Source: Cyclina sinensis (taxonomy: Eukaryota; Mollusca; Bivalvia; Venerida; Veneridae). From it: DNA of 64,000 bases. The stretch spans positions 3,743,104-3,807,103 of the forward strand of contig JAAONU010000001.1 of NCBI GenBank assembly GCA_012932295.1, read 5' to 3'. The translations under genes were made by a program, and so were the position numbers. Of the stretch, positions 11,806-22,470 are shown piece after piece; positions within the stretch are counted from its first letter, which is position 1; the number at the start of each line of letters is the position of its first letter. The notes under the pieces are model-generated. The model ran no database searches, was not told where the DNA came from, and was given only the letters and a program-made list of their open reading frames with translations.

Positions 11806-13599
11806 AAATACAAATGAAATGTGAGAGTAGCTAAACAGAGTAAAACACGTTTTTTTTTGTCCCGTTAAAGACAGCTTACCACCTGATGCTCTAATAACCA
11901 TATCAGTGCGATCTTATCAAAAAATGTATTGTATGCAAAATACTGGGACGACAGGAATTTTGATATACGACGAGTACTCTTTCTGGTGTATAAAAAATTT
12001 CTATGTGATAGTTCATTATCTCCCGACATGCTCGACTCCTTATTATGGTTCATCTGTTACCTCAACTTATAATTTGCTTTACCTATGCATTTTGTCAGTT
12101 TTCCTATATCATTTACTCTGCGTTTTAATCTTAACACACACCTGTCTGCAAATGAATTATTTCCCAGTATTTTTTAACCGTTTAAAAGTTGCACCAAATG
12201 TCCATTGCATACGGGTAGTACGTAGTAACGTTTCCTGAATTAACGCGCTTTTGTAAAATCTGTCTTGAATTATCACCGTTTTGCAAAATATATTTTTCAA
12301 TATATCAACATTTATGTTATTTGTTCTCAATATTGTAGATTTCTTGTAGAAATTATGTATATATTGTGGTGTCAGCAACATTACCGCCAGTGCAGCTTTG
12401 ATATTGACCTACATCATTTCAGTTGTGACAGAAAAGTTTTTCAAGTAATCAGTGGACTCTTCTATTTTACTTATGTAGTAATGCAAGTTTTCTATGAACG
12501 TTATTTTTTTGCTCTCAATATATTTTATCATATGTAAAATCATTCAATTAAAATGAAGTTATAGAGGGTTAACTATATTGTGCATGGTCGAGAAATATTC
12601 TATTAAATATTTGGTGTACCATATTGAGCAAGGCCATCTTGTCTCTAACGCTTTGTAATGAATGCAGAAGATTATTTGACTATACTATAACTGAAGTATT
12701 TTTTGGCACTTAGTGCATAACAAACGGTTTATATCCTACCACTGCTCTTTTAAAGCAGAATAAATTACATAAAATTATACTCGAACATATATCCTATATA
12801 TTTATAACAAACTGTTACGATATTGAACAGGTCTATAAAAGCGGTTCAACATTTTTAGCATAAAGAATGCTTTTGAGTTCCGTTGATATGTTATGTCACT
12901 AGCTAAGGTGATTTAACCGTGCTTAAACGTAGCTTTCAGAAGTGGCTGGTCTTAAAATAGCTTGCTGCACGAACTTTGGTGTTGAACACACGCACTTGGT
13001 ATATTTTAGGTGTGCATGGTCGCACTTTGGCATGAGGAGTGTGTCTTTAATTTTTCAAACAAATGCTGACTTTTGATGGCTTCCGAAAGTTTTTGCGGGT
13101 ACCCAGTAGTAATCCGTTCGTCAATCTGTCCGTCCCCTTGTCCTACTACAAATTCCTTTTTTTCAAAACGTTTTCCCCATTTTAATTTCAATTTAAGCAA
13201 TGTTCAGAACTCTGCATCTGGTATTTCAAAATTTATACCCATTTTTTTACTTCGTCATTTCAAAAGGTTTAGTGACAGGTCTTCTGGTATTTGTTTCTTA
13301 ATTTCACTGCTGAATAGATCAAACTCAAACTGAACAGGTATGAAACTAATAGTTTATGAACCCATATCGCATAATTCTATAATAGCTATTTGCATAAATA
13401 CATTTCTTCCTTATAATGTCGTTTTGAAATGTTGGCATGTATAAGTAAATTTAGTTTCAGTAACTTTTACGTATGTCAAAAATGACGCCGTAGATCTATA
13501 AATTCCACATATATTTTAAGTTTCAGCAAAATACTGTGGAATCGTAAAACCAAGTTACGTCGTATATTTTCACCAATTATTTCGCACTTAAATGCTGTG
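11806..13599. other. No gene recognised; AT-rich flank of the kinase gene
   Basis: Short overlapping ORFs on both strands (11865-12537, 13006-13333) have no recognisable domain and appear to be chance frames in AT-rich DNA. A short stretch at 13090-13140 with GTCCGTCCCC resembles the head of the array-bearing repeats. Regulatory DNA for the kinase gene may lie here but no specific site could be assigned. Confidence 0.35.
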
Positions 13600-13750
13600 T
13601 GGTATTTCTTTTGTATGTACAAATGCGTCTTTGATCCACGCAGCTGCTTCTAGTCCTACTTTCGGTTTGTAACTCAGCCCTGGTCTGCGCATAAATAAAA
13701 TCAATATACACATCGCTGAGAGAACACAACCGATCTGTCAGCTAGGCAAA
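13600..13750 (+). promoter_or_regulatory. Probable 5' UTR and proximal promoter of the PKC gene
   Basis: This is the 150 bp before the PKC start codon. A TATA-like CATAAATAAAATC lies near 13690-13702. The ATG context GGCAAAATGG has A at -3 and G at +4, a good initiation context. The transcription start is not visible in sequence, and an upstream non-coding exon is possible. Confidence 0.35.
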
Positions 13751-13890
13751 ATGGCCGAAACAGTGGGGAAGGGAGTTCAAAGGAGAGGAGCTTTAAGGCA
13801 GAAAAATGTGGCTATTGTTAAGGATCATAAAATGGTTCAGAGGTTTTTTAAACAACCTACATTTTGTGGTCATTGTAAGGATTTTATATG
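13751..13890 (+). CDS. Conventional protein kinase C, coding exon 1
   Basis: This exon encodes residues 1-46 plus two bases of Trp47. It begins MAETVGKG and contains the pseudosubstrate segment [12 protein letters not shown] (residues 9-20), in which Ala replaces the phosphoacceptor Ser/Thr. That segment occupies the catalytic cleft and keeps the kinase off until diacylglycerol and Ca2+ arrive. C1A starts at His26, and the first zinc ligands Cys39 and Cys42 follow in [16 protein letters not shown]. The start is chosen by good ATG context and alignment to family N-termini; it is about ten residues shorter than I recall for vertebrate PKC alpha. The donor is ATG|GTAAGG, phase 2. No other frame explains this match. 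Confidence 0.96.
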
Positions 13891-14067
13891 GTAAGGTTTA
13901 GCTTGCATGTTGGAATTATCGTTGATGAAGTAGTGAAAATAATAGCAACGACATACGTTTTCGCGATGTTACTTCCTGTTCTTTTCGTGTTTAATTTGAA
14001 AATTTTGAAAATAGTTTGTTTAAAGTATGAAGACAGCTTATAAAGTGAATCTGTCTTCTTTTTTCAG
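13891..14067 (+). other. PKC intron 1 (177 bp)
   Basis: Donor GTAAGG and acceptor TTCTTTTTTCAG with a good pyrimidine tract. It is a phase 2 intron and far shorter than the other introns of the gene. No internal feature was noticed. Confidence 0.93.
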
Positions 14068-14099
14068 GGGATTCGGCAAGCAAGGATTCCAGTGCCAAG
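14068..14099 (+). CDS. Conventional protein kinase C, coding exon 2 (32 bp)
   Basis: A 32-bp exon encoding the end of Trp47 and GFGKQGFQCQ (residues 48-57) plus one base. It provides the C1A membrane-insertion loop: Gly at C1 position 23, Gln at position 27, and the zinc-binding Cys56. Trp47 is C1 position 22. The donor is CAAG|GTATAG, weaker than the other donors. From memory, vertebrate PRKCA/PRKCB also have a 32-bp second exon in the same phase, so this intron pair is ancient. Confidence 0.95.
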
Positions 14100-15602
14100 G
14101 TATAGTTTTCATATTCATACTCGAATTTTTATGTTTTTCTCCTGCAAGAAGTTTATAAGTGTGTAAATTATTAATTTTGAGAGGTCACCATAACAAGAAT
14201 AGTTTAAATGAAATATTGCTTCCAATTGAATGATTGTAGCCTTTGTCTGGAGTTGACACATCTGACTTGTACATGTCAGGCATTTGTTTCCGCTTCTAAT
14301 ATTTTCTGGTCAATGGTACAGTAATCTGATGTTAACATTAGTAAATGTACATGACAGATACTGAACTTCATACTGCAAATTGTGAACTAGAAGGAAACAC
14401 AATCCCTTTAGAAAATAAGTGGCAGGAAATTAGTGAATTGTGATTATTTTTGTTTTACAAATTGAGTAATTCTCAGCTGCAGTCTTCATTTAAAAATGAC
14501 TTGCACAGCTACAGAGAACAGAAATATTAGAAATTTCAATGGACAATAAGTAATCAGCTTTTAATAATTCTGCTAATTAAAAAAAAAGAGATAAATATAA
14601 GGAAAATACTATTTCTGTATGCTATGCTGGCCACTTGCAAGGAACAATTAATGATTCTACTTTTCTGTGAATAATACTAAAATGGTACTATGACCACTTC
14701 AACATAAAGGTTAGATAGAAGTTTAGGCAAAAATTATCTCTAAAAACTTAACATTGCTGAACAAATTGGACATGAATTCTTAGTTATAGCTTGGGCATTT
14801 GTTCAAAAAAGCACCATGATACACTCCACTAACCAGCAGGCAGTGTTGTCTTTGTTACTATGAAAATATTGAAGGAAGTATCTAGCATCATGTGTAAATT
14901 ATCTTCAACATACAACAAACATATTTTTCAGATTGTATTAATACCACTTTATCCTGAACATACCTTTCACATATCTTCTAATACAAGAAAGATCATAATC
15001 TTTCACTTAATATTTTTTGAAATCAGTATCTGAATTTTTTTAAAATTTAGCTGTGGTTCTTATTTTCTTGAAGTATAAAATGTATAGATACTAGTTAAAG
15101 TCAACATGAGACATGATATCATTGAGCAAATGTGCCACTAGTTCTGGCGAAAATGCTTCCACAGTCATACTCAGTTTAACACAGTGAAGCAAAAGAATCA
15201 TACTTTTTTTAGGTGTTCTTATGAAAATCAATTATTTTCACTGAATTATTGTTAATTTATAATGGGAACATACATGTATGATTCATCTGTTCACAATGTG
15301 TCTGTTGATTAAAAATAAGAATTTCTGTTAAGATGACTCACAGAAATACTTCAGAAAAGTATAGAGACATGCACTTTTGAATGCTTCTTCAGATATTGTC
15401 CAAATAAAGGAAAAACAAATACAGAATATTAAGCTCTTGACTTGCGTCTCCTTCAGAAATTTGGAATTACATAAATGGAAATGAACAAATATAATGTCAT
15501 TTCCACGATAGCAAAAAGTATATTACGTTATCATGATGTCAACATTTCAGAAATGGCACTAATTAGCAGTAACATGCATATAAAGTACATAAATAATACT
15601 AT

Positions 15603-16152
15603 CAGGGCTCAACAAATCCACTCATCCCCTAGTAATTACGAGTAGAAATTGACTCCAGGCCAGTTGGACTTCTGTCAGCCCTCGTCCTGCAGGATAAGTG
15701 GAATTTTTAGCCCAAAATAATCAAATTTCAAGTTTTAAACATGCATCAAACAGAATATAAAATATTTCACGTATTCGAGGGGCAGACCGGCTGTTGATTT
15801 ATTGCATATTAGTTAAAATCTGTCCAGTTCCATTGTGATTGCATAATCTAAAAGCTTGCCGTGCAGATTCTGGTATGTACCACACACACCAAACTTTATT
15901 ATTATCAAAAAGATAACTTTTCACGTGAAAGTCTCAGAAATTTTTTTAAAATGTCACAGCGCAATATTTGGCACTTAATAAAAACAAAATCTCATTACCA
16001 CATATCAGTTGCTGATTCATACAAAGTTTAAAATTTATTGCATTTTCCTTTAGTGAACTACAGGACAAGTACATATTGCAGCAGGATGAGCGAAAATTCT
16101 AAGCTGCTCGTTCTGCAGGACGAGTTGCTTCCAAAAAAATTGTCAAGCCCTG
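15603..16152. mobile_element. hAT-like MITE, decayed (550 bp)
   Basis: The left end is CAGGGCTCAACAA (15603-15615) and the right end is TTGTCAAGCCCTG (16140-16152), a 13-bp inverted repeat with two mismatches. The CAGGG terminus is typical of hAT transposons. Subterminal palindromic words CTCGTCCTGCAGGA (left) and CTGCAGGACGAG (right) face each other. The flanking 8-mers AATACTAT and ATCATTAT agree at only five of eight positions, so the target duplication is degraded or absent. No transposase ORF is present. Confidence 0.55.
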
Positions 16153-16525
16153 ATCATTATGTACATAATAATTAATTGATAAATTAAATTAATTTGTTAA
16201 TTTATCACAGATCATAAATGTTGCCAAGTTTCTTATATATTCAATCATAAACAAAGTGAATAAGAAACAAACGTAATATTCATCAGAAGACATCATTAGA
16301 TGTCTGAATTATATGGTGTATAACACACTCAGCATTAAGTAAGTTGGGTGTTAAGGATGTTAATATGTTTCTTTCAACAACAGTTTACTGCTCCATATCA
16401 TTTAAAACAACATTTATCGGCATAGATGAACTTTTTTTGTCTTAGATATTGGAAATATCCATGTGATAACTCATGGCCAAAATCTAAGATATGTTGAACT
16501 ATGAAGTTGATGTATGTTTTATACG

Positions 16526-16605
16526 ACATTGTAACATCACACGTATGATTGTATATGTCTGTACCACATTGTAACATCACATGTATGATTGTATATGTCT
16601 GTACT
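16526..16605 (+). repeat. 40-bp direct duplication (2 copies)
   Basis: Two adjacent 40-bp units starting ACATTGTAACATCACA differ at about two positions. No function is suggested. Confidence 0.85.
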
Positions 16606-18887
16606 TATTGCATGATTATTGAACGTAATCATAAAAAATGAAGACAAAAACAGAAGAATAAATAGTGGTAGCTGTAACAGGTACTACTTACCCACACTGA
16701 TTAAAGCATGTAATGTAAATATCAGCATTGATTTGTAGATGTGTTTATAATTAAGTCTCAGATGATGGAGACATTATTAATTCCTTCAGTTATAGCATGA
16801 TAGCATCATGTATGTGTTTGTTATCTCTGAAGAACAAATTTCTTACATTGATTTATATTGTTTTTCAAAGGTTTTGTTACCTGTAAAAAAAGCAATATTA
16901 ACAAGGTACTGGTATGCCTGGAGTTTATATTTTGCACAGTTTATGACACAGTTTTCTTAACTATGATTTCGTACTACTACAGGGAAAATACAGAGTTCTA
17001 ATTTAACCCAGCTGCTTGTATTTGACACATGTATAGAGTTGCTTTAAGGCATGATCAGTATAGGAGGACAAAGTGTGGTTTCAACTTCCTCCTCTGTTTT
17101 GGTACTCATGCAATGGTAGTGAAGAAATTCAGATTTGCTTATTTTCAGAAGTGAGCTTTTTTCAAGGGGACATAGGCTTATAATTTCATTTCAGCTAGCT
17201 GCTATTAACATGAATTCTAAAGGCAGTTTCTTAGGATTGATGGTATTAAAAAGTAGGGTACCAGTCATTGATTCAATTTCTTCCATTGAGATGTTTCTTG
17301 CACTAAAGAACACTTTGTGTGTTGTTTGTTCTACTTGAAATTTGATTCTGTTTTCATTAAATCTTTGTGAAGTCATCATTTCATTTAATTCTTAATTAAA
17401 ATCTTTTGACCTAAGATTGAAACTTTAGGATTGTATCAAGGGAAGTAACTGTTGCAGCTAATGAGACAGATAATCAGTCCAGCGATGAACCAGTGACCTT
17501 ACTGATAAATGAGATAAAACGGATTGTAAATGAAAGTATTTCACTGAAGGCTGTATTCAGTCTACACAATTAGTGAGAATACCTTTAATAGCCCTATGGA
17601 CATCAGTGATTTGATTATTGCTGTAAAACGTTGCACTGTATTGTTATAGCTTTATCATCCATCATTAATATTGACAATTTTCATTATTGTTAGATGCTAA
17701 ATGTAGATTCTGTCTGCAATGACAATGTTCCCCATTGTTAGACCCTAAATAGAAATTCTGCTTGTACTCACTAATGATAGGTAGCTAGCCACATGCAGTA
17801 ATTAATACAGCCTGTTGCCGTTAATAAAGATAAAGGCAGATATATATATATACATAGGACAAACAAAAAGATGTTTGCTTATTATTCAACAAGTTACTGT
17901 TAAAGTAAAATATGCACTGATTTCTGTTAATTTTTATCTACTACATTTTTTGGGGGTACTTTTTTTAAAAATTTACCCTTCAAAGCAGAGTGACGTCTCC
18001 GAGTCTGGATTGAAATGTAATAAGTAAGTTTGCCTAATCATAAAACTGTTAAATTCTGAACATTTGTTGGCAATATTTTTTGGGCCTTTGAATTCTTATC
18101 TTCAGTGGTAATCTCATTTTCAGTTCTTTCCATACTATCAATTAAATCTGTACAGAGTTGAACTCTACTGCTATAATTACGGTAAGGTCTTATATTCATC
18201 CTAACTAGACAACTGCCAGAAATACATCTAGACTCGATCATATACAATAGATTTACAGTAAAAGAGAAAGAGGATAATTAAATGTCTGTCTTTGTTTAGT
18301 AATTTCACATTTCTGTAGGATACTTCAAGATATATGCATTTCTGCACCCTCAAAACAAAAACGAGAACCGTACTTTAGAAAAACCCAGTCTTTAGATTAG
18401 GCATATCAAATGTGTTTTTGTTGCAGCTTCTGTTATAACAATTGTTATTTTCGTAATGATATAATACTGAGTAATAAGGGTAACATTAACATTATGCCTA
18501 GTAATCACTTGTCAGATTGATTGACACGTGACATTATGTACTTGACATACTGGAATGATTACTTCAATAATTATATTGGTTTATGTGATTTGAAAGAAAA
18601 CGTCAGTTCAGCCTTTTTGATTCTCCTATGGTGTCCATGAATTTTCAGTTGTGAGAAAGGTCATTAACTGTTCTCAAATTGAGATGATGCTTACTGATTA
18701 CAGTATTAAAAGTGCTAGTTTTAAAAACATTTTTTTGTCAAAATTTCAGCAAAATATAAACAACAATAAAAAACAATTTGTTTTTATGTTCTCTTTGCTT
18801 ATTAAAGTGAATTCCAAGGAAAGAAATGAACTACGAAATATTTTGATAGAATAGCTTATGATTTTATGCATTGTTCAAAACTCCTGA

Positions 18888-19060
18888 CTGAATAGCTAAT
18901 TGTTTAGGGCATTTGCTCTCAGTTACAAAGGTCCGAAGTTTGAAACCCAGCTGGAGCTTGAAGTGTGTCCCAGCATAGACATAAAATGCACATGTGTCTT
19001 AGTCCATCCAGCAGTAAATTGGTTCTAGCAACAAAAGTTACTGGCTTGTAGTTGGTACAA
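18888..19060 (+). mobile_element. Probable tRNA-derived SINE remnant
   Basis: A box A-like AGCTAATTGTTTAGGGC is followed about 35 bp later by a box B-like GAAGTTTGAAACCC. A SINE-type body follows with ATAGACATAAAATGCACATG and CCATCCAGCAGTAAATTGGT. No intact tRNA fold is possible and no target duplication was found. Confidence 0.4.
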
Positions 19061-19851
19061 TATTTGTATTCATACACAGTGATCAATATTTGATCTATCA
19101 TACAGTAGTCACAAGCAATGAATTTAAAATCAACAGAATCATCATTAGTTTTACTGTTTTTTTTTCAAATGTCAGACTGAAAACATATGTCTATTTATCA
19201 TAAGTTGATGAAGGTTTAAGTTCCTTATTTTAAGAGTATAGAGTTTTTAACTCAAAAATGAATTTTCATCCAGAAAAGATCTTCTCACAAAAAAATTGTA
19301 AATACATTTTTGAAAGATTAAGATGTTGTCTGAAGAATAATTATTTAACAATACAGGATAAAAATAGATAAAAATTAAATTCCTCTGAAACTTGATTGTT
19401 ACATCAAACCATAAATACTGGTTGTTGATCTTACTTGTACTCTCGCACAAGTGATTGGTTCTGAAGATAACACCTTGCAAACATTTAAGGCACATTACTT
19501 AGTTTCTGAAATACACATTCTGAGAAATCGAAGTCAAGACGGTGCAATGTTTGTCAAAGGTCTTGCCTGTCAGTCAAATAGGTAAAATATGTTGGTTTGT
19601 CTGTGCTGCCAAATAACGTAGAATGTCTGTGTTCATTTTTCATTGACTGTGTTAGTCTGCTTGTAACTTTGCTATTTTTTATTAAAATTTTGTTATCACT
19701 TGCCTCCAGTGCTCATCACACTGAGATGACATGTCACAAACAAGACCCGGTTTTCAAGGTTGAGGTCAGAAATTTATTGTCTGTCCATTTGTTATCTCTA
19801 CTGCTGATTACTTTAGAACACTGTATATATTTCTCTGTTTGTCACTGATTT

Positions 19852-20239
19852 TGTTGAGCACCCTTGCGGTGAGCTCGACATAGCTGTCACAATGGCAGTT
19901 TGGTGTATGTGCATGTGTTAGTGCATGTGTCCGTCCTGATTTCCTTGTCCGGGTCATAACTTCTCCATGCATGGAAGAATTTTTAAATGCCTTAGCACTT
20001 TTGTTCATCTTGATGAGACAATGTGTAGTGTGAAAGACCCAGGTTCTTAGCTCAAAGGTCAAGGTCACAGTGACATCTTAATGGTTAAAAATGTGTCTTA
20101 TTTGTATTTATTATTATTTCCCTTTATTGACTTTTTTTTTCTCTTGGAGCAAAACTGAATTAAGTATAAGAAGGACTTTGGCTTAGATTTTGAACTAATT
20201 CCTGTCCTGACTTGTTGTCCAGGCCATATCTTCTCCATA
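19852..20239 (+). repeat. Capped-type repeat with 'GAGCACC' head, interrupted by a transposon
   Basis: The head at 19856-19879 is a hairpin-like GAGCACC / GGTGAGCTC. GTCCGTCC-like sequence and an array-type unit follow: CATAACTTCTCCATGCATGG, TTAGCACTTTTGTTCATC, GGTCAAGGTCACAGTGACAT. A second, related unit begins near 20205 and is split by the TIR element at 20240. It resumes at 21700 with TTGGCACTTCTGTTCACC and GGTCAAGGTCACAGTGACAT, reaching about 21800. Confidence 0.55.
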
Positions 20240-21697
20240 CGGTACAGCTCCCGCGATATGTACATTTTTCTCTTAAACTCCACGGACCTTGGGAGGAAAA
20301 TCGCGGAGAATCGCCGAGAAACGCCCTAAATCGCGGAGGCGTCGCGGAGACGAATTTTGTCTGGTTAGTGACAATATTTGCTGTGAAACTGCAGATTATC
20401 AGTCCTCCGCGGATCTCCGCGATTTGTTTATGCATTCAGTTGCCTGAAGTGTATATATGACAAGTGAAATTTTATATTTACTTACTCTTTTTATCTTCAT
20501 GTTTTAGGATGCCTTATAGTAATATTTCGTTTCGTCACATGTTTTGACACATTAATTTATTGACAGACACAAGACCATGTGTTGGTCTCATGGCCTATGA
20601 TCTGTACATGCATGATACATTGCGTCTCAACCACTAATTGGTTCCTAAATATAACTTTTGACCTTTAACATTGAGCGACATTTATTTTCCGAAAATGATA
20701 TTCACCTCACTTTAAAAGCTTCAGACACCACGTGCTCTTTAAAGCGGGAATTACAGTCATGTAGCATGCTTTTCCCGTGATTACATTTTCTTATTAAAAT
20801 AATTAATATCTTTAACAGATATGTGGATATTTTTAAATTTAGGCAATGATGGCTTTGTTGACTGAACAGAAAGTTTAGTTTCGTTAGAATCGAACATTAA
20901 TTCCGAATGCGTGAAACAAGGGTAGAAAAGAAAGACAGCTGATAATGAATAGATTTTCACACCTACCTGACATCATGTCAACTTTAATTGCTGCAATTTA
21001 TTTACTTTTAAATCTTTAATCGGTGCCGCGCAAATAAATTACTAATGATAATCAAACTGCGAAAATAAATATATCTAATTTAAAAAGTGAAAATACAAAC
21101 AAATGCGCTCTTATTCTGATGCATTTGTGTACGAACATTCCTATTTGTTTACGAAAAGAAAATTGCGTCAGAAACAGCTGATCTTATTTTCAGAAAATGA
21201 GTTGACCGATTTCCGAACAACAAGTGTTAAACTGCATCTGTATCGTCTCGGCACTTAGCAAAAAAACTATTAATCGATTTACTAAATAATAACAAGCGTT
21301 TAAAAAATCACATTAATTAATGTATTTGACTGAATTATACCGTAGTCACATAATTGACAGGTGTTAAATGTACAGTTACATTATGGTAATTTCATCACAC
21401 ATTGCTGACTGTTTTTATGAAAGGATTTCAAGTGTATACATTTTATAATTATTTTTTTCACCTTTAAATGGGAAATAGTTTGTTAAAACTCTGGTGATGA
21501 GACACAAGAATATTCGCGGAGAATCTCCGCGGAAAGGCTCTAACACTCGGAGAATCGCGGAGATTGTGCATGTACTTTAATCGCGGAGATTCTGAGCGTT
21601 TTTTTTTTCAAGGAGAAACTCCGCGATTTTCAGAATTCGCGCTGACCACGATCACGGAGGAAGCACAAAATGTGTACATATCGCGGGAGCTGTACTG
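20240..21697. mobile_element. TIR DNA transposon, non-autonomous, 1458 bp, TA target duplication
   Basis: The two ends form a 25-bp terminal inverted repeat with one mismatch: 20240-20264, starting CGGTACAGCTCCCGCG, and 21673-21697, ending CGGGAGCTGTACTG. TA flanks both sides (20238-20239 and 21698-21699). Inside both ends the word TCGCGGAG, or its complement, recurs about ten times (20285-20420 and 21510-21630), in the manner of subterminal transposase-binding motifs. The centre is AT-rich and without a transposase ORF. It interrupts a tandem unit whose neighbour at about 19926-20080 provides an uninterrupted version of the site. TA duplication fits Tc1/mariner-like or ISL2EU-like elements; the superfamily is not proven. 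Confidence 0.75.
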
Positions 21698-21938
21698 TAG
21701 ATTGAAGAAGTTTTAAATACCTTGGCACTTCTGTTCACCTTGATGAGTTGGCTTGTCATGTGCAAGACCTTAACTTGAAGGTCAAGGTCACAGTGACATG
21801 TTTATATATAAATTTTGTGTGGATGATTGCTCTTGAAAGAGTAAAAGCCACATGCTTGAAACTTTAATTGTCAATAGATAGATCTTGGTAAGATGGAGTG
21901 CACTGTTCAGCCATAAATCTTCCTTAATATTCATTTTT

Positions 21939-22470
21939 TATTAGCTCCACTTTTTGAAGAAAAAAGGTTGGTTTACTTTTTTTTAAGGTCCATTTACTCA
22001 GAAACTATTAAAGCTGTTTACTTCAAATTTAGAATACTTGTTCACTATTTAAATGTGACACCATTTCAAAAGGTCAGATAACCCTCAGATTTATTTTTGC
22101 AAAGTTATGCCCCTTTTTCAACTTAGAATTACTTGGTTAACTTTTTTTGTTAATGTCCATTTCTCAAAAAGTGTCAAAGATATTCCCTTCAAACTTGGAA
22201 TACTTGATCACCAGCAGTACCCCTACAAAGATTGTTGGTACCCGTGTCTGTAGAGTCAAAATTAGCCCCACCCCCGGGGGTCACTTAATTTTGCTTAGAC
22301 TTATGTAGGAAGAAACTTCTTAGCCTGGAAGTAACTATTTACTATTTACTTAAATATTTACTCTCCCACTCAAATTTTTCTTCACTTTGGCCTCTTGTTT
22401 GACTTAGCTTATAAATTTAATATCCAGCACTGAGAAAAGTGGAGCCAGCTGCCCATGTAGGGGTCTTGTT
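21939..22470 (+). repeat. Capped repeat of a second family ('GCTCCACTTTT' ends)
   Basis: GCTCCACTTTTT near the left end (21944-21955) is complementary to AAAAGTGGAGC near the right end (22435-22445). The element starts TTTATTAGCTCC and ends GGGGTCTTGTT. The interior has roughly two imperfect units (TTGGTTTACTTTTTTT, TTACTTGGTTAACTTTTTTT, TCAAATTTAGAATACTTG). The plan matches the AGCTCACC family: TTAGCTC at the left, its complement near the right, then TCTTGTT. Confidence 0.6.

Noticed and set aside
20160..20460. Opposed ORFs across the left end of the TIR transposon
   Set aside because: They straddle the TIR and the CGCGGAG motif cluster, crossing the element boundary, so cannot be an element gene.
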